64,000 nucleotides of DNA from Blasia pusilla (GCA_050084515.1 CM114271.1:3968001-4032000), one strand, 5' to 3'; counted from the stretch's first letter, positions 45,301-56,927 are shown. The notes: generated by a model from the letters alone, not told the origin. Numbers and translations are program-made.

Positions 45301-48300
45301 GGACCAGTGGGTTTTCATCTGGAACAGCTTACATTCTATGTTCACATTGCACCATGGCATGGTTGGGTCTGCACCTGGACTGTTAGAATATCTTGATTTT
45401 GATTGTGGATGTAATTTATTGGCCTAAAGGAGATGTTGGATGTGGAGAGCATGTTTAGTGATGTACGTTGCTTGTTCACAATCGGTAGTCGTATATATCT
45501 GTTGAATAAATGTGGTTGATGTGGTGAAAGTTTTGACAGTTGTGGTAGTCATTGGCAGATGGGCCAGTCGCTTGAAGCATTTGGTCAGTGGAAGAGAATT
45601 GTGAGTCTGCTTTTAAGATGTGAGGAAGGGGTGAGTACATGCCCACTTGGAGAAGTCCTTCCTTCTGTTTAAACATGATGGGTTCAGAGTTCAGGCTTGC
45701 TGATCTGCATTTGGGGGAGGTCATAGTCTTGGTATTCATCATGGAGTTCTTTGACATGTAGTTGTGCATGATACATGTGAACATCTTTTGTGCAGCCTTT
45801 GCGAACAAGGACAAATCTTTTCATTAAGGTAGGCTCTCTAGATTTTTTATTCCTACTCTACTTAAGTGAGTGTTTTTCGTTCTTCAATCCTATGTTGCTT
45901 TCTGTGGAAGAGTGTGAGGTACAAGTGAAGGGTGCTAGTAATTGTCTAGATGAGATTGTACACGCCCTAAAGCCCAGTCACTCACAATTTTGAATTGTGC
46001 TTGTCAGTTCGTAGGTGTGGTCTATTGGCAGCTGAAGCAGAGTTTGCAGGGTGACATGAAGTCACGGGTTTATTCAAGCGAAGCGATAATGATGCTCGAT
46101 GACAGCTGGTTATCGGAAGACAACTTCTTCAGGTTGCTGTTCAAGGTGGGTGAAGGGTTCACTAGCAAGGTTGTACAGGTTGTGCAAGGAAAATGTACCT
46201 GAGCTCTAAGAGTGAATGAACTCATTGGTTGTCCTTGGGATCAGTAAACCCTGATTAGTTGCTTTGGGAAATAGTTAACCCCAACCATAGGACTCTAGAA
46301 CTTGCAATGACAAATTCTGTAGTGCTTAGATAGGCAAGGTCATGCAACACTTGGAAATTGACTACAAGAGGAACCAGAGGTATCGTAAGAAGCTATCAGA
46401 TGTACTACTCTAGCACCCACACACGATGTAGAATCTCTGAATCCTTCCAGGGCCATGCCCTGATGGGACGTTTAGGTCCCCAGGGACAATAAATTGGTTT
46501 ATTCATTCATTTCTTTCCTTCTGGTCAGGAGCTCCAATGTGCAATGCAGGCCCCAATGGACTCAGGAGGGGACACAAGTGATTTTCTATCATGGACTTGT
46601 CGTTGAGAATGGTTCTCTTTAATCGATTATCTCGGTGATGCAGGACTTTGTAGACATGTTGAGAGATGCCACACCTGTAAATGGAGAACTTCTACAACAG
46701 GTTAGTGCTCCCCTCATGGCTGGAAGTAGTTGAGAAAGTGGAACTGTTGGAAATTAACTAGTACAACGAAACAAATCAGCAGATTGCTGATTGATAGAAG
46801 TCGATCTAAACATTGATCACACGGATCAACCCATACGGACGATCTAGATTAGATTAGGTTCAATGTTCTGCTTATGACCGATTACTGCTAGTAACGTTTC
46901 ATCTTGCGAAACGATACATAGCTATGAGACATTTCTGAAGTGACACAGTTACGGTCACGTCTTTTGATTACGGCTCGTAGTTTAGCGCAGACTTTACTAC
47001 TTATGTATCGGCTTTCAATCTATCAACATAGAGAACACAGAGAGTACAAACGCACTTTTCAATTCATTCCGCAATTCTCACATGGTATCAGAGCCTGGTC
47101 GCTAGTCACTACTTTTACGATTTTCAAGAAAGGATTGGAATTTGAGGGATGCTTCAACATTCCTAGAGTAGAGGGGATGCCTTCTGCTCAAACGCCTTTC
47201 TTGTTTCTGTGTTCTTCGTGGCTGCATACTTCAGAGTCTTGCGAATTCGAAGTCCTTGACCCTTTTCTGTCACTTTCATCAATTCACAATGGTGAATACT
47301 AACATGTTCCTCAAGATCGACGACATCCCGAAATTTGACGGGACCTATTTCTATATTTGGCGATTATGCATGATTGTACCTCGATGCGGAAGATCTTGTA
47401 GGCATCGTAGAAGGTACAACTCCAAAGCCAGCAGCGGCTACCGCTCCTGCCACCGGCGTTGGGAGTGTCCACTAATGGGAGATTCTCAACCGAATTGCCT
47501 TATCTTTCATAGCGAATCGTTTAGACAATTCGCAAGTTCATCATATCAGTTCCGCTACGACTGCAGCGGAAGCCTGGACGAAATTAGATTCTTTATACCA
47601 AGCCCAGGCCACTGTCACAAAAATGTATCTGCAAGATGAATTGCAGACTCTTAAGATGAAAAAAGGCGATAGCGTTACCAAACATGTCCATCAATTTAGG
47701 ACATTAATTGATCAACTCCACGCTGCTGGATCGGTGACTACTGATGAAAATCAGTATCTTGCATTGATGTGATCAATGCCCAACAGTTACCGCAATTTAT
47801 TGACCTCATTGCGAGGTCAGAGTAACCTTACTTTGCAATCTGTGATCACTTTCCTTCTTAGGGAGGAGAAAATGATGAAGATGCAGACTGCTGAACCGTC
47901 CTCAGCTCTTTTTGTTGGACGAGGTTCTGCCCCTTTTCAATCGAAGTCCAAATTCGGCAATTCGAGGCAAGGCGGCTCTTTCAGAGGTTACGGTCGAGGC
48001 AAAGCTCCTCAGAAAGGATCTGGTCCTTTCAAATCAGGATTTGTTCCTGCTTCTATGACGATTCCACATGGCGAATTGTCCAATCATCAAGCTGAACACT
48101 TATAAGAAAATGAAGTGTTTCTACTGCAATTTGCAGGGGCATCATATTAAAGATTGCCGAAAACGTCTTGCAGATCAGCAAATGCAGTCCAGAGTTTCTG
48201 CTCCTGAAGCCAATTTTACGTCTCATCTCTTCTTTACCGTCGCCTATTCGACTTCGGCTTCCGAAATTCAAGATAACACATGGTATCTTAATACTGGTGC

Positions 48301-51300
48301 TACGCATCATATGGCCTTCTCCATTGATTATTTTTCGGGTTACACTCCTTATGAAAAATCATCATATGTTTTTCTGGGTGATAATTCTAGTCTGGAGATC
48401 AGAGGCTCTGGTCAAGTAGAGATCCTTCTGACTAACGGTACTGGACACTTTCTTCGGAATGTCCTATATATACCAAGCTTGAAGAAAAATCTTTTCTCAG
48501 TCAAGCAACTAGACACTTCAGGAGGATCTGCGTTGATTCATAAGGGACAGTGCGTACTCCGTGACTCTAAAGACCAAATCATTACAACGTGTTTCTTAAT
48601 TGATGATTTGTACAAACTCGGAGAAGCTGTTCTTCCACCCTCCCGATCTTCTATCATTACAGCTGCCACTGTGGTTCTTCCCACGATTGCTGATCTGTGG
48701 CATCACCGTTTGGGACACATTAGTGCTGCTCGGGTTTCTCAACTATTACAACAGCAAATGGCTGGCGGCGTTCCAACGCATAGTCCCTCGCAGCTTTCTT
48801 CATGTCGAGCCTGCCTACACGGCAAGCAGACCCGCAAACCTTTTTCTAATACGATTCCAGTCCATAGGGCCCTCAATGTTTTAGAATTAATCCATACTGA
48901 CATTTAGGGGCCTATTTCTCCCCCTACTCATTTGGGTTTTGGCTATTTCATGGTCTTTATTGACAATATCTCCCGGTATACTACCGTTTACCTCCTCCAT
49001 TACAAATCCGAAGCGTTTTCCCGTTTCACTCAATTTGTGGCTAATGTAGAGACTCAGCATCAACCTTGACGCATTCAGACATTGCAATCTGACAATGGTG
49101 GTGAATATAAGTCATCTGCTTTCATAGACTTCTGCCATTCTCGAGGAATCTTCAGGCAGTTCACTGTTCCCCACACACCACAACAAAATGGTGTTTCAGA
49201 ACGTAAGAACGGAACTCTTGCTAATTCTGTACGTTCTATGCTTTTCCATTCCGCTCTCCCCAAGACTTATTGGGGTGAAGCGTTGGTCACTGCCAATTAT
49301 TTGCAAAATCGTCTTCCGAGCAAAGCATTGCCACTTTCCAAAACACCATATGAGTTATGGTTTAATCATAAACCTGTGTTATCTCATCTTTGTATTTTTG
49401 GAAGTCCTGCATTTGCTAAAATCAACGATCCTCATTCAAAGCTGGATTTTCGCACTGAGGAATGCATTTTCCTTGGTTACAGTGACCAAAGCAAAGCCCT
49501 GCGTCTCGAGAGGCTGAGAGACAAAACTATCATTCTCTCCCGTGATGCTGTAGTTCTTGAAGATCAGACTGCTAAGACCACTCCATCGTTCGCTTCTTCT
49601 GATGCAGAAGATCTGGCTATCAGATCTGATCCTCTATTTTTCCGCTCACCCCCTAATCCTCAAACTTCCTTGCCTATTCCTGCTACTTCCCCAATTATTC
49701 CCTCAGTGGGAACTCCCTCTCCTTCCATGTCTTCTTCAGTGGGAGTTCAACCTCTTTCAAGTCCGCCACAGCCAGAGGATATGCCTTCACCAACGGTCTC
49801 TTCCACTGCACACCCCGTACCTGGTCATGGGCGTACCCATCTTTACTATGAAAGAAGACAACGAGCTCCTACTCCTCTTGCTCAAAGAAAAAGTCCTCGC
49901 ATTACTTGGGCTGTTGAGCGTTACGATGCACTTATTGAAGCTGAGAAGAACAAGAAGCGAGCTGCAGAGAAGCGTTGGGCCTTGCTCTCTTGTACCAGTT
50001 CTTTTCTCGAACCCCAATCTTATGAAGAGGCTATCTCTGGACCTGATTTTTCACATTGGAAGGCTGCCATTTCTGCTCAACTTCAGAGTATGGCTCGAAT
50101 GAAGGCTTGAACGTTAGTTCCCCTTCCTCCTGATCAAAGCACAGTCGGATGCCGTTGGGTTTTTAAAATCAAACCTAATGTGGATGGCACGATCCACAAG
50201 TACAAAGCCTGAGGATTTTCTCAAGTTCCTGATCTTGATTACGAAGAGACTTTTTCTCCTACGGTTAAACTTCAATCTCTTCGTATTCTTATTGCTATCG
50301 CTGCTTATTTCAATCTGGATTTACGTCAATTAGATCTAATTGTTGGTGATGTAAGTCGTCTGGTTGAGCCGGATCCATCGTTGTTGCCGGTCTCGCTGGA
50401 TATGCATTCCCAGAACATGATAAGCCTCACCGAGGTCAGTCATTTCAAACTCTTGGCGGAGCTTGCTTTTGACAAAAGGAAGCAATGCAGAACTGGAGCT
50501 GGTAATGACAGTAACATCCACGTAGAGGGCAAGGATAAGAAAATTGGAGTCCTTGTTCAGAATGCAAATATTAGAGTCAGCAGTGGTGCTGACAAAACCA
50601 ATGTCAAGTAAAACATAGTGACATCGTTCATACCACATACGGGCTGATTGCTTCAAACCATAAATGGATCTTCCTAGAAGGCAGACCAAGTTATTATTTG
50701 GAACTAGCAAGCCGGGAGGAAGAGCCATGTAGATCCTGTGTTCTGGGAATGCATATCCAGCGAGACCGGCAACAAGGATGGATCCGGCTCAACCAGACGA
50801 CTTACATCACCAACAAACTCAAACAGTTCAATATGCTGGGCTGCAAACCTATCTCCACTCCTTTTGATTTTGGCCTTCATCTTAGTCAAGATCAATCTCC
50901 TGTTGATCCTGCTGACATCGCAGCAATGTCTTCTATTCCTTATAAAAGTGCTACGGGCAGTTTAATGTGGGCAATGGTGCGCACTCGCCCCGATATTGCC
51001 TATTCTGTTAGCACTGTTGCACAGTTCATGACCAATCCTGGTCCTATACACTGGACTGCTGTCAAACGTATTTTCAGGTATCTCCAAGGGACAAAACATT
51101 ACTTTCTCCAATATCAGCGCTCATCTACTCCTTTTCATCTTCAAGGATATTCTGATGCTGCCTATGGAGACAACATCGACTCCCGAAAATCTACTAGCGG
51201 ATTTTGCTTTCTCCTTGCAGGAGGAGCAGTTAGCTGGGCAAGTAGAAAACAAAAGTCAGTTGCCCTTTCAAGTACCGAGTCTGAGTACATTGCAATGACT

Positions 51301-52358
51301 AAAACTAGCACTGAAGCTATTTGGATCAGAAGATTACTGTACGAAATTGGTTTTGCTCAGAAGATAACTGAGATCTTCTGTGACAACCAGAGTGCTATTG
51401 CTTTGGTCAGTTCTACAAAACATCATGACCGCACCAAACACATCGACATTTAATACCACTATATCAAAGATCAAGTATCAAGTGGCAAAATTATTTTGAC
51501 CTATATTTCAACTGCAGAGATGACTGCAGACATTTTTACTAAGGGTTTACACAAAGGACCTCATCAGAAACATACTAAATCTCTAGGGTTAACTAGTAAT
51601 GAAAAATGGCTGATTTGTTCCCCTGAGTGGGAGTGTTGGAAATTAATTAGGACAGCGAAACAAATCAGCAGATTGCTGATTGATAGTAGTTGATCTAAAC
51701 ATTGATCACACGGATCAACCCAAACGGACGATCTAGATTAGATTAGGACCAATGTTCTGCTTATGACCATTGATTACTTCTAGCAACGTTTCATCTTGTG
51801 AAACGATACATAGCTATGAGACATTTCTGAAGTGACACAGTTACCGTCAGGTCTTTTGATTACGGCTCTTAGTTTAGTGCAAACTTTACTACTTATGTAT
51901 CGACTTTCAATCTATCAACATAGAGAACACACAGAGTACAAACGCATTTTTCAATTCATTCCGCAATTCTCACAGGAACGTCCTGCTAAAACATTACCTA
52001 TTTATTGAGGCTCATTTCTTTTATCACACTTTCTGTCCTATGTGCAGACCAAACGACTCAAGAAGCTGCTCGAGGAAACCATGGGCTGGATCTTTGGGCT
52101 GGACAACCTTGTTGGTGAAGAAGATGATGAGGTTAGTTCCCAGCTTTTCAATAGTTCTCTCTACATGGAGATGTTAACAGCCATTCTTCACCCTTGCTGT
52201 TACCTAAAACTCAACTCATCAATTCTTATCCCTGAGCTAATCCTTTCCTCTAATGCATTCATCTTTCTTTGCTCCCAAGCAACCTGAAACTATCCACATG
52301 ACGTAAATTGCAGTATGCACCAGTGGTGGTGGATTGTGAAGATATGATGGAGACCTGA
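42398..52358 (+). CDS. AAR2: AAR2, U5 snRNP assembly factor
   Basis: Thirteen GT-AG exons join in phase to 431 residues: 42398-42526, 43188-43270, 43857-43914, 44048-44110, 44317-44446, 44563-44873, 45168-45260, 45559-45630, 45796-45828, 46008-46145, 46644-46700, 52048-52131, 52314-52358. AAR2 binds Prp8 in the nucleus and holds it during U5 snRNP assembly (family knowledge). Diagnostic stretches are ALELVKSSAILLILD (17-31), VGPNFKGVKMLLPGPHFVYY (46-65), VIVRKWHAEEE, MEFDRQLAPYD, LLLGELQFCFIAFL with MGQSLEAFGQWK, PLRTRTNLF, LDDSWLSEDNF, LKKLLEETMGW and the end YAPVVVDCEDMMET. Length resembles other AAR2 proteins, with an extra charged linker in exon 6. Intron 11 (5.3 kb) holds Copia-1 and intron 2 a retroelement fragment. 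A possible AATAAA lies at 52670. Exon 7 was set at 45168 because that keeps the phase. Confidence 0.92.
43360..43600 (-). mobile_element. Non-LTR retroelement fragment in AAR2 intron 2
   Basis: The minus strand shows KSFLAETWKLCSNI, a diverged version of the SFLVDTWKLRTN block found at 22-24 kb and 36 kb, and related nucleotide sequence up to about 43380 (GGACGGTACAGAGGCTTGG). It is short, decayed and noncoding, and lies antisense to AAR2. Confidence 0.6.
46740..46744. other. Copia-1 target site duplication (left)
   Basis: GGAAC at 46740-46744 immediately precedes the left LTR and is repeated exactly at 51975-51979 after the right LTR, a 5-bp duplication as made by Copia integrases. Confidence 0.95.
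46745..47082 (+). repeat. Copia-1 left LTR
   Basis: 338 bp, begins TGTTGGAAATTAA and ends TTCTCACA (TG...CA). It is directly followed by the primer binding site. Confidence 0.95.
47083..47094 (+). promoter_or_regulatory. Copia-1 primer binding site
   Basis: TGGTATCAGAGC is complementary to the 3' end of plant initiator tRNA-Met, the usual primer of plant Copia elements, and starts immediately after the LTR. Confidence 0.95.
47289..48180 (+). pseudogene. Copia-1 gag
   Basis: ATG at 47289 opens NTNMFLKIDDIPKFDGTYFY, a Copia gag N-terminus. The frame is then shifted within the next 100 bp. A frame covering 47640-47770 has the core KMKKGDSVTKHVHQF, ending at a TGA. A further frame (47776-48105) and another shift lead to the zinc knuckle CFYCNLQGHHIKDC near 48117-48158, with cysteines and histidine in CX2CX4HX4C spacing. 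Confidence 0.85.
48180..50340 (+). pseudogene. Copia-1 protease, integrase and start of reverse transcriptase
   Basis: The protease motif reads WYLNTGATHHM. The D of the D-S/T-G active site is N, so the protease is predicted dead. HHRLGHISAARV begins the GAG pre-integrase region. The integrase core is interrupted by a TAG at 48905 and a TGA at 49068, then continues with QSDNGGEYKSSAFIDF and HTPQQNGVSERKNGT. The reverse transcriptase start (WKAAISAQLQSM) has a TGA at 50108 and another at 50210, then DYEETFSPTVKLQSLRILIA. It stops at about 50340, where the inverted segment begins. Confidence 0.85.
50341..50739 (-). pseudogene. Copia-1 reverse transcriptase middle, inverted
   Basis: This part of the reverse transcriptase is encoded on the opposite strand to the rest of the element. 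The minus frame reads MALPPGLL, SIYGLKQSARMWYERC, LALYVDVTVITSSS (YVDD replaced by YVDV) and LGMHIQRDRQQRWIRLNQ. Its last 75 bp (50341-50415) is an inverted copy of 50740-50815 on the plus strand with about one mismatch. Confidence 0.92.
50740..51600 (+). pseudogene. Copia-1 reverse transcriptase end and RNase H
   Basis: The plus frame resumes with LGMHIQRDRQQGWIRLNQ, continues through YKSATGSLMWAMVRTRPDIA and the RNase H motifs GYSDAAYGDNIDSRKSTSG, ALSSTESEYIAM and FCDNQSAIAL, then a TAA after TKHIDI at 51453, followed by TAEMTADIFTKGLHKG. RNase H residues look mostly conserved. Confidence 0.88.
51634..51974 (+). repeat. Copia-1 right LTR
   Basis: 341 bp, TGTTGGAAATTAATTAGG... to TTCTCACA. 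It carries a 3-bp insertion and about 20 substitutions relative to the left LTR. Confidence 0.95.
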
Positions 52359-53244
52359 TGACCACAAATTGGAGGCTCTGTTGATCAGATTTTAGCACGC
52401 TCGATCCATTTTAGGCTGCATCTCAGAAGCCTAATATGTTGTCCATCTAACTAATGGCATCAATCTGTACAAGTTTTGTGTCCTTGCAAATCAGTCTCTG
52501 CGCAAATTGCTGGAGTAAACCATCTCACAGTTTCTATGTTCTGTAAAGAATCTGTGCCCTAAGAAGGGGTCCGACATAGAGCTCTCCAATCTCATGTGAG
52601 TCAGTCAGAAAATTCAATATTGTGTTTATGCAAGAGATTATGAGATCTGCCTTCTTTTGTCACAAATGCAATAAAAGCATTTAGGGTTTAGAGCGGCAAT
52701 AGAAGGCTTTAAAGTGAGATGACTGGGGATGACCGGTTTTGAAGCTTAGTTCAGGTTCACTGTTCTGCCTGAGTGCATGTGTCCTCCGTCTGATGATCTT
52801 ACGGTGTTCTCCTCTGTACACCACCTTCTCCATCTTGGAACCAACGTCCAGGTAGTTTTTGCCAGAGAACCGGTACTTTTCCAGTATAAATGGAAGGCAG
52901 ATGGAAACTTTTTAGGTTTTCTAAATTCGGATAGGCGTTTGACGCAAAATACATCTCGGATTCACTTAGAGATTTAGCCGCTTGGGGTGCTCTCGCGGCG
53001 CTGATAGAGAAAATTCGGCCGAATTTTCTCTATCAGTAATAGACGGTGTTGTAAGTATGAGTGTGAGTACTTGGCCATGTGCCTTGCGATCTACATTTAC
53101 AATGCTCAACTCATGCTATCGTATGGTGCCATAGAGATTGAGATAGCCCTTGGTGTACACATGTTTGTAATGAGTAGATGTACTCTATGAATATTTTATG
53201 TGCCTTAAACATCCAAAATGTATTGCATGTGCATGTACCCAACA
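52359..53244. other. AAR2 3' flank
   Basis: Contains the likely 3' untranslated region (AATAAA at about 52670) and a perfect 36-bp palindrome. No other gene is recognised. Confidence 0.5.
53001..53036. repeat. Perfect 36-bp palindrome
   Basis: CTGATAGAGAAAATTCGG at 53001-53018 is followed immediately by its exact reverse complement at 53019-53036, with no spacer and an EagI-like CGGCCG centre. It lies about 640 bp after the AAR2 stop codon. It could form a cruciform or, if transcribed, a hairpin of 18 bp. No flanking duplication was found. Confidence 0.95.
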
Positions 53245-53290
53245 CTAGTCAGCATTCTCGTGTTGCGCACGGAAAAAGGTATTATTGTAA
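53245..53290 (-). mobile_element. Helitron 3' terminus (minus strand)
   Basis: Read on the minus strand: CCGTGCGCAACACG hairpin (CGTG/CACG), AGAATGCTGA, then CTAG at 53248-53245 and host T. This fits the Helitron 3' rule. The matching 5' end should lie at higher coordinates before the Copia-2 LTR, but I could not identify it. Confidence 0.55.
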
Positions 53291-54633
53291 TGAATTATTA
53301 GAAAGAAAAATGCATTTAACGCATTCATCACATATATAAAATCACCACTAAATCACCACCCCTTCCCCCCCAAATATAAATCCCATCACTCAAACTAAAC
53401 TCCACTACTTTCAATAATCACTACCCAAGTTTTAATCCAACTTCACATATAAAAAAGGTAAAGGTAATCAATTCTTCAAATGAAGATTAACGTTAGAAGA
53501 AAGAATGCTCAAATATTGGAGAACAATGTACGGAAATCTTTGTCTAATTTAGAAAAGCAGAGCTCATAGCTTGTGGAAAGTATTCAAACACAATTCCATG
53601 ATTAAATGGATGGCTAAAATAAGTCTGTTAAACCCTAAGGGAAATACTCGTTACAAAAGAATCCACTAAACCCTAATGGAAATAACGGAGTAGACATCAA
53701 AACTTTGTTTTTATGGATGATTAACAACCTAGAACTTGGAAGTGATGAAAATCTAAACGCCTTTATTTTTTGAATGAACGAAACAATTGTGCATCTGAGA
53801 TCATAAGAAATGTATGTCGATTGAATGAATTCAAGTGTAGTTGCCAAGAAGCTATGAAGGGATCCATTTGGTACCATTTGACCAATGCTACTCACTTCAA
53901 GGCATTCTATTCAAATTCACCTTTGATTAGACGAGTAATCTACATATGATTTCTCCTAACTACAAAAGGTATTTTGGTGTTGAACTCCAAACAATGAAAG
54001 GCATTCTTTGCTTAGTTGGAATGAAAGGCATTCTTTCTCTCTCTAGGGGTCATTAATTTTTCTTTTATAGCCCTCCACAGGGTCCTCTAGATGTATGTGT
54101 GCATTTTCTCTAGATACTTAGTAGCATGGGTCCACTTTAGGATATTTCTTAGTCAAGTGTTGAATGCACTTTGTTCTGTTCTTTGTAGAGTAAATGCGAA
54201 TATAAACCACGGATATCCATTTTGTTCCATCATGTAAGTATTTTACCCCTATGTAATGCCACACAATCTCGAGGTGGAATTTGATTTCAGAGTAACCATG
54301 GGAAATAAAAGTCCTGAAACATATTCAATCAAGTATCACAAATCATCACCTCACAATGTCTTAAGGAGAGAACATCAAATTTAATCCGCTACTTACGAGC
54401 ACGGTGTCGTATAATAAAATCACCCATTATGTAAATTCATCTCTCATTAAGTGTTAGAGAGAGTTTTATTAATATTAAATAAATTAGCGAAGGAAAATAA
54501 AATTTCCTGTCTAAACCTCTTTATAGTGCCTCTTTCATGTGGACCCAACTTTAGGAAAAGAGGCAATAAATCAAAGATGGGATTAAAAAATTAAAGTAGT
54601 GGGGTTGGTACTTTAATGAAAGAAAAGCAAACG
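53291..54633. other. No gene recognised
   Basis: AT-rich DNA, possibly the body of the nonautonomous Helitron ending at 53245. A minus frame 53895-53635 has no recognisable domain. Confidence 0.35.
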
Positions 54634-55052
54634 TGAGAAAATAGAAAGTGACGAAATCACTGAAATCTTTATAAAACTTAGAGATACAAAGTGGCCTAGT
54701 CCGTCCGTGTGCTCATAGAAGAGCTTCGATGGAACATGAACATGGAGATAACTCGACATACGAGAATGCGCTACCGTTGCGGCTCCCGACTATTTGACTA
54801 CTCGGGAAAACTAGGGTTTTTACCTATTTTTCTTTGTTTCTATTAATAGAAAATTTTTTCATCAAGGTGCCCCGCACCTTGATGCAATATAGGGTTAGAT
54901 AAACCTAGTAACTCTACTCCTAAAACCACCTACGTCATATTACTATGACTCCTCCGACGTCTAAGTCAGAACCATCAATCTAAGCTTCTCCTCATACAAG
55001 GGGGCCGATCAGATTAATGGTGCTAAGAGGAGTGGATGTTGAGAATCCAACA
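54634..55052 (-). repeat. Copia-2 3' LTR
   Basis: On the minus strand it starts TGTTGGATTCTCAAC at 55052 and ends TTTTCTCA at 54634. The polypurine tract AAGGGGGG (55060-55053) directly precedes it. It contains a hairpin at 54860-54884. Confidence 0.95.
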
Positions 55053-55084
55053 CCCCCCTTCAATATCCACTCTCATGTGGACTA

Positions 55085-56912
55085 CTATCTTGGACCTATG
55101 CCAAGACCCTTCAGATGTCGGTGAAGCTGATCTCCGCTCAAAGCTTTCGTGAAGATGTCTGCACGATTATCCTCTGTTGGACGATAGACTAACTTCAAAA
55201 CCCCTTTCTCGATCAATTCACGAAAAAAGTGATACTGGATCTCTATGTGCTTCGTACGAGCATGAAACACAAGATTATGTGCTATGGAAATGCAACTCTG
55301 ATTGTCACACCACATTACAGTAGCATTTTCTGGTGCTTCTCCTATGTCCTCCAATATCCATCTCTACCATACTGCTTCACAAGAAGCATAACAAGCCGCC
55401 TTGTACTTTGCCTCGGTAGAAGAAAGAGCTTTGTAGGTTGCTTCTTGCTGACCCATGACACCACACCTCATCCTACCAAGAAGAAATAACCCGAAACTGA
55501 TCTTCGAGAATCTGAATCTCCTGCCCAATCCGAGTCACAAAAACCTGTAATTTCCGTCCCTGCTCCATAGGTGATGCCGTACTCGATAGTGCCTTTGATG
55601 TACTTCAACACACGCATCCCTGCCTTCCAATGGTTCTCACTAGGCTTAGTTGAGAATCTACTCAACACTCCCACAGCAAAGCTAATGTCTAGTCTAGTGT
55701 TACACAAAAATATCAAACTGCCTACAAGCTTTCTGTACAACTTTTCATCTACCAATGGTGAAACATCCTCCATCGAGAGTTTCAACTCTACCTCCATTGG
55801 CAAGACCACTGCCTTACACTCGGTCATCCCAAATGCCTTCAAGATTTCTCTAGCATACTTCTGCTGAGAGAGAGAAAAATAGAATCTGATTGTTGCCAAA
55901 TTTCCAGCCCTATAAAATAGTGCAGAAGACCTAAATCTGACATTTCAAACTCAGATTTCAACACTCCCTTCATTTCCTCTATTTTCTTACTGTGGTCTCT
56001 TGTGATGATAAGATCATCCACATACAGGACTATCAACATATACATCCCATCTTCGCAAAACACATACAAATTTGCTCCAGACGGACTCTTGATGAGACCC
56101 TTCTCTCGAAAGAATGTATCTATTCGTTGATACCATACCCTTGGGGCTTGCTTCAACCCATACAGTGCTCGATGAAGTAAACAAACTTTCTCTTCTGATC
56201 TGGGTGTCTCAAAACCTGGTGGCTGAGAAACATATACCTCCTCCTTGAGACTCCCGTTCAGAAAGGCAGACTTCACATCGTATTGGTATACAGGCCAACG
56301 TCTTGTTCCTGCAACCGCTAGAACAATTCAAATGGTTGTCATCCTTGCAGTAGGAGCAAAAGTCTCATAGTAGTCAAAACCTTCTATTTGTGAGCATCCT
56401 TGTGCAACCAACCTCGCTTTGAATTTATCCAATGTACCGTCCGACTTGTACTTGGTCTTGTACACCCACTTGGTGCGTATTATCTTCCTGTCCTTTGGCT
56501 TTTGAACCAAAGTCCAAGTTTCATTTCTCTGAATAGCATCCATCTCCATCTGCATGGCCACTCTCCATTGAGGATGAGCAAGGGCCTCATCCAAGCATGA
56601 TAGCTCTTCCACCTTCAAGACCTCTATCATCAGGGCCATGTTGACCAGATGTGCGGAAGCTCTATTATGCTCCTCTAGTCTCTTGGATCTCCTTGGATGT
56701 GTAACAACTTCATCAGTTGCTGGTGGATCCTTACCATCCAAGAGCTGCTTTATCCACTTAGGGTATGACGACCGTAGTGGAAGAGCAGATTGCTCTTTGT
56801 AATCATCACCAAATTCTTCTTCTTGATGATCTGGTATAAACATTGGTGGTGTGATCTGGTGGATTATCTCTTCGTTTGAAGATAATGTGGACGGACCACT
56901 GATATCTGCCAC
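55085..56912 (-). pseudogene. Copia-2 reverse transcriptase and RNase H
   Basis: Frames 56912-56328, 56276-55839, 55899-55468 and 55354-55085 carry consecutive blocks. These are WRVAMQMEMDAIQRNETW, FKARLVAQGCSQIEGFDY, VYVSQPPGFETP, LYGLKQAPRVWYQ, YVDDLIITRDHS (catalytic YVDD intact), LVGSLIFLCNTRLDISFAV, FCDSDWAGDSDSRRSVSGY, then WCDNQSCISIAHN and ADIFTKALSGDQLH. The gap 55467-55355 encodes degenerate RNase H sequence (LSSTEAKYKAA-like). Stops after TARMTTI and frameshifts break the frame. Confidence 0.9.
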
Positions 56913-56927
56913 TTGATGAGGCTGTTC

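Larger units (their letters stand above)
46745..51974 (+). mobile_element. Copia-1: LTR retrotransposon in AAR2 intron 11
   Basis: The element is about 5.2 kb, with two LTRs, tRNA-Met primer site, purine tract (GAGTGGGAG before 51634), gag, protease, integrase, reverse transcriptase and RNase H in Copia order. It has a perfect 5-bp target duplication. LTRs differ at roughly 20 sites in 340 by eye (about 94% identity), so the insertion is not very recent. Several stop codons, a protease active-site change and an internal inversion make it non-autonomous. It lies in the same orientation as AAR2. Confidence 0.95.

Noticed and set aside
47256-47639. A 127-codon frame in Copia-1
   Set aside because: It is a frameshifted reading of gag and not a separate gene.
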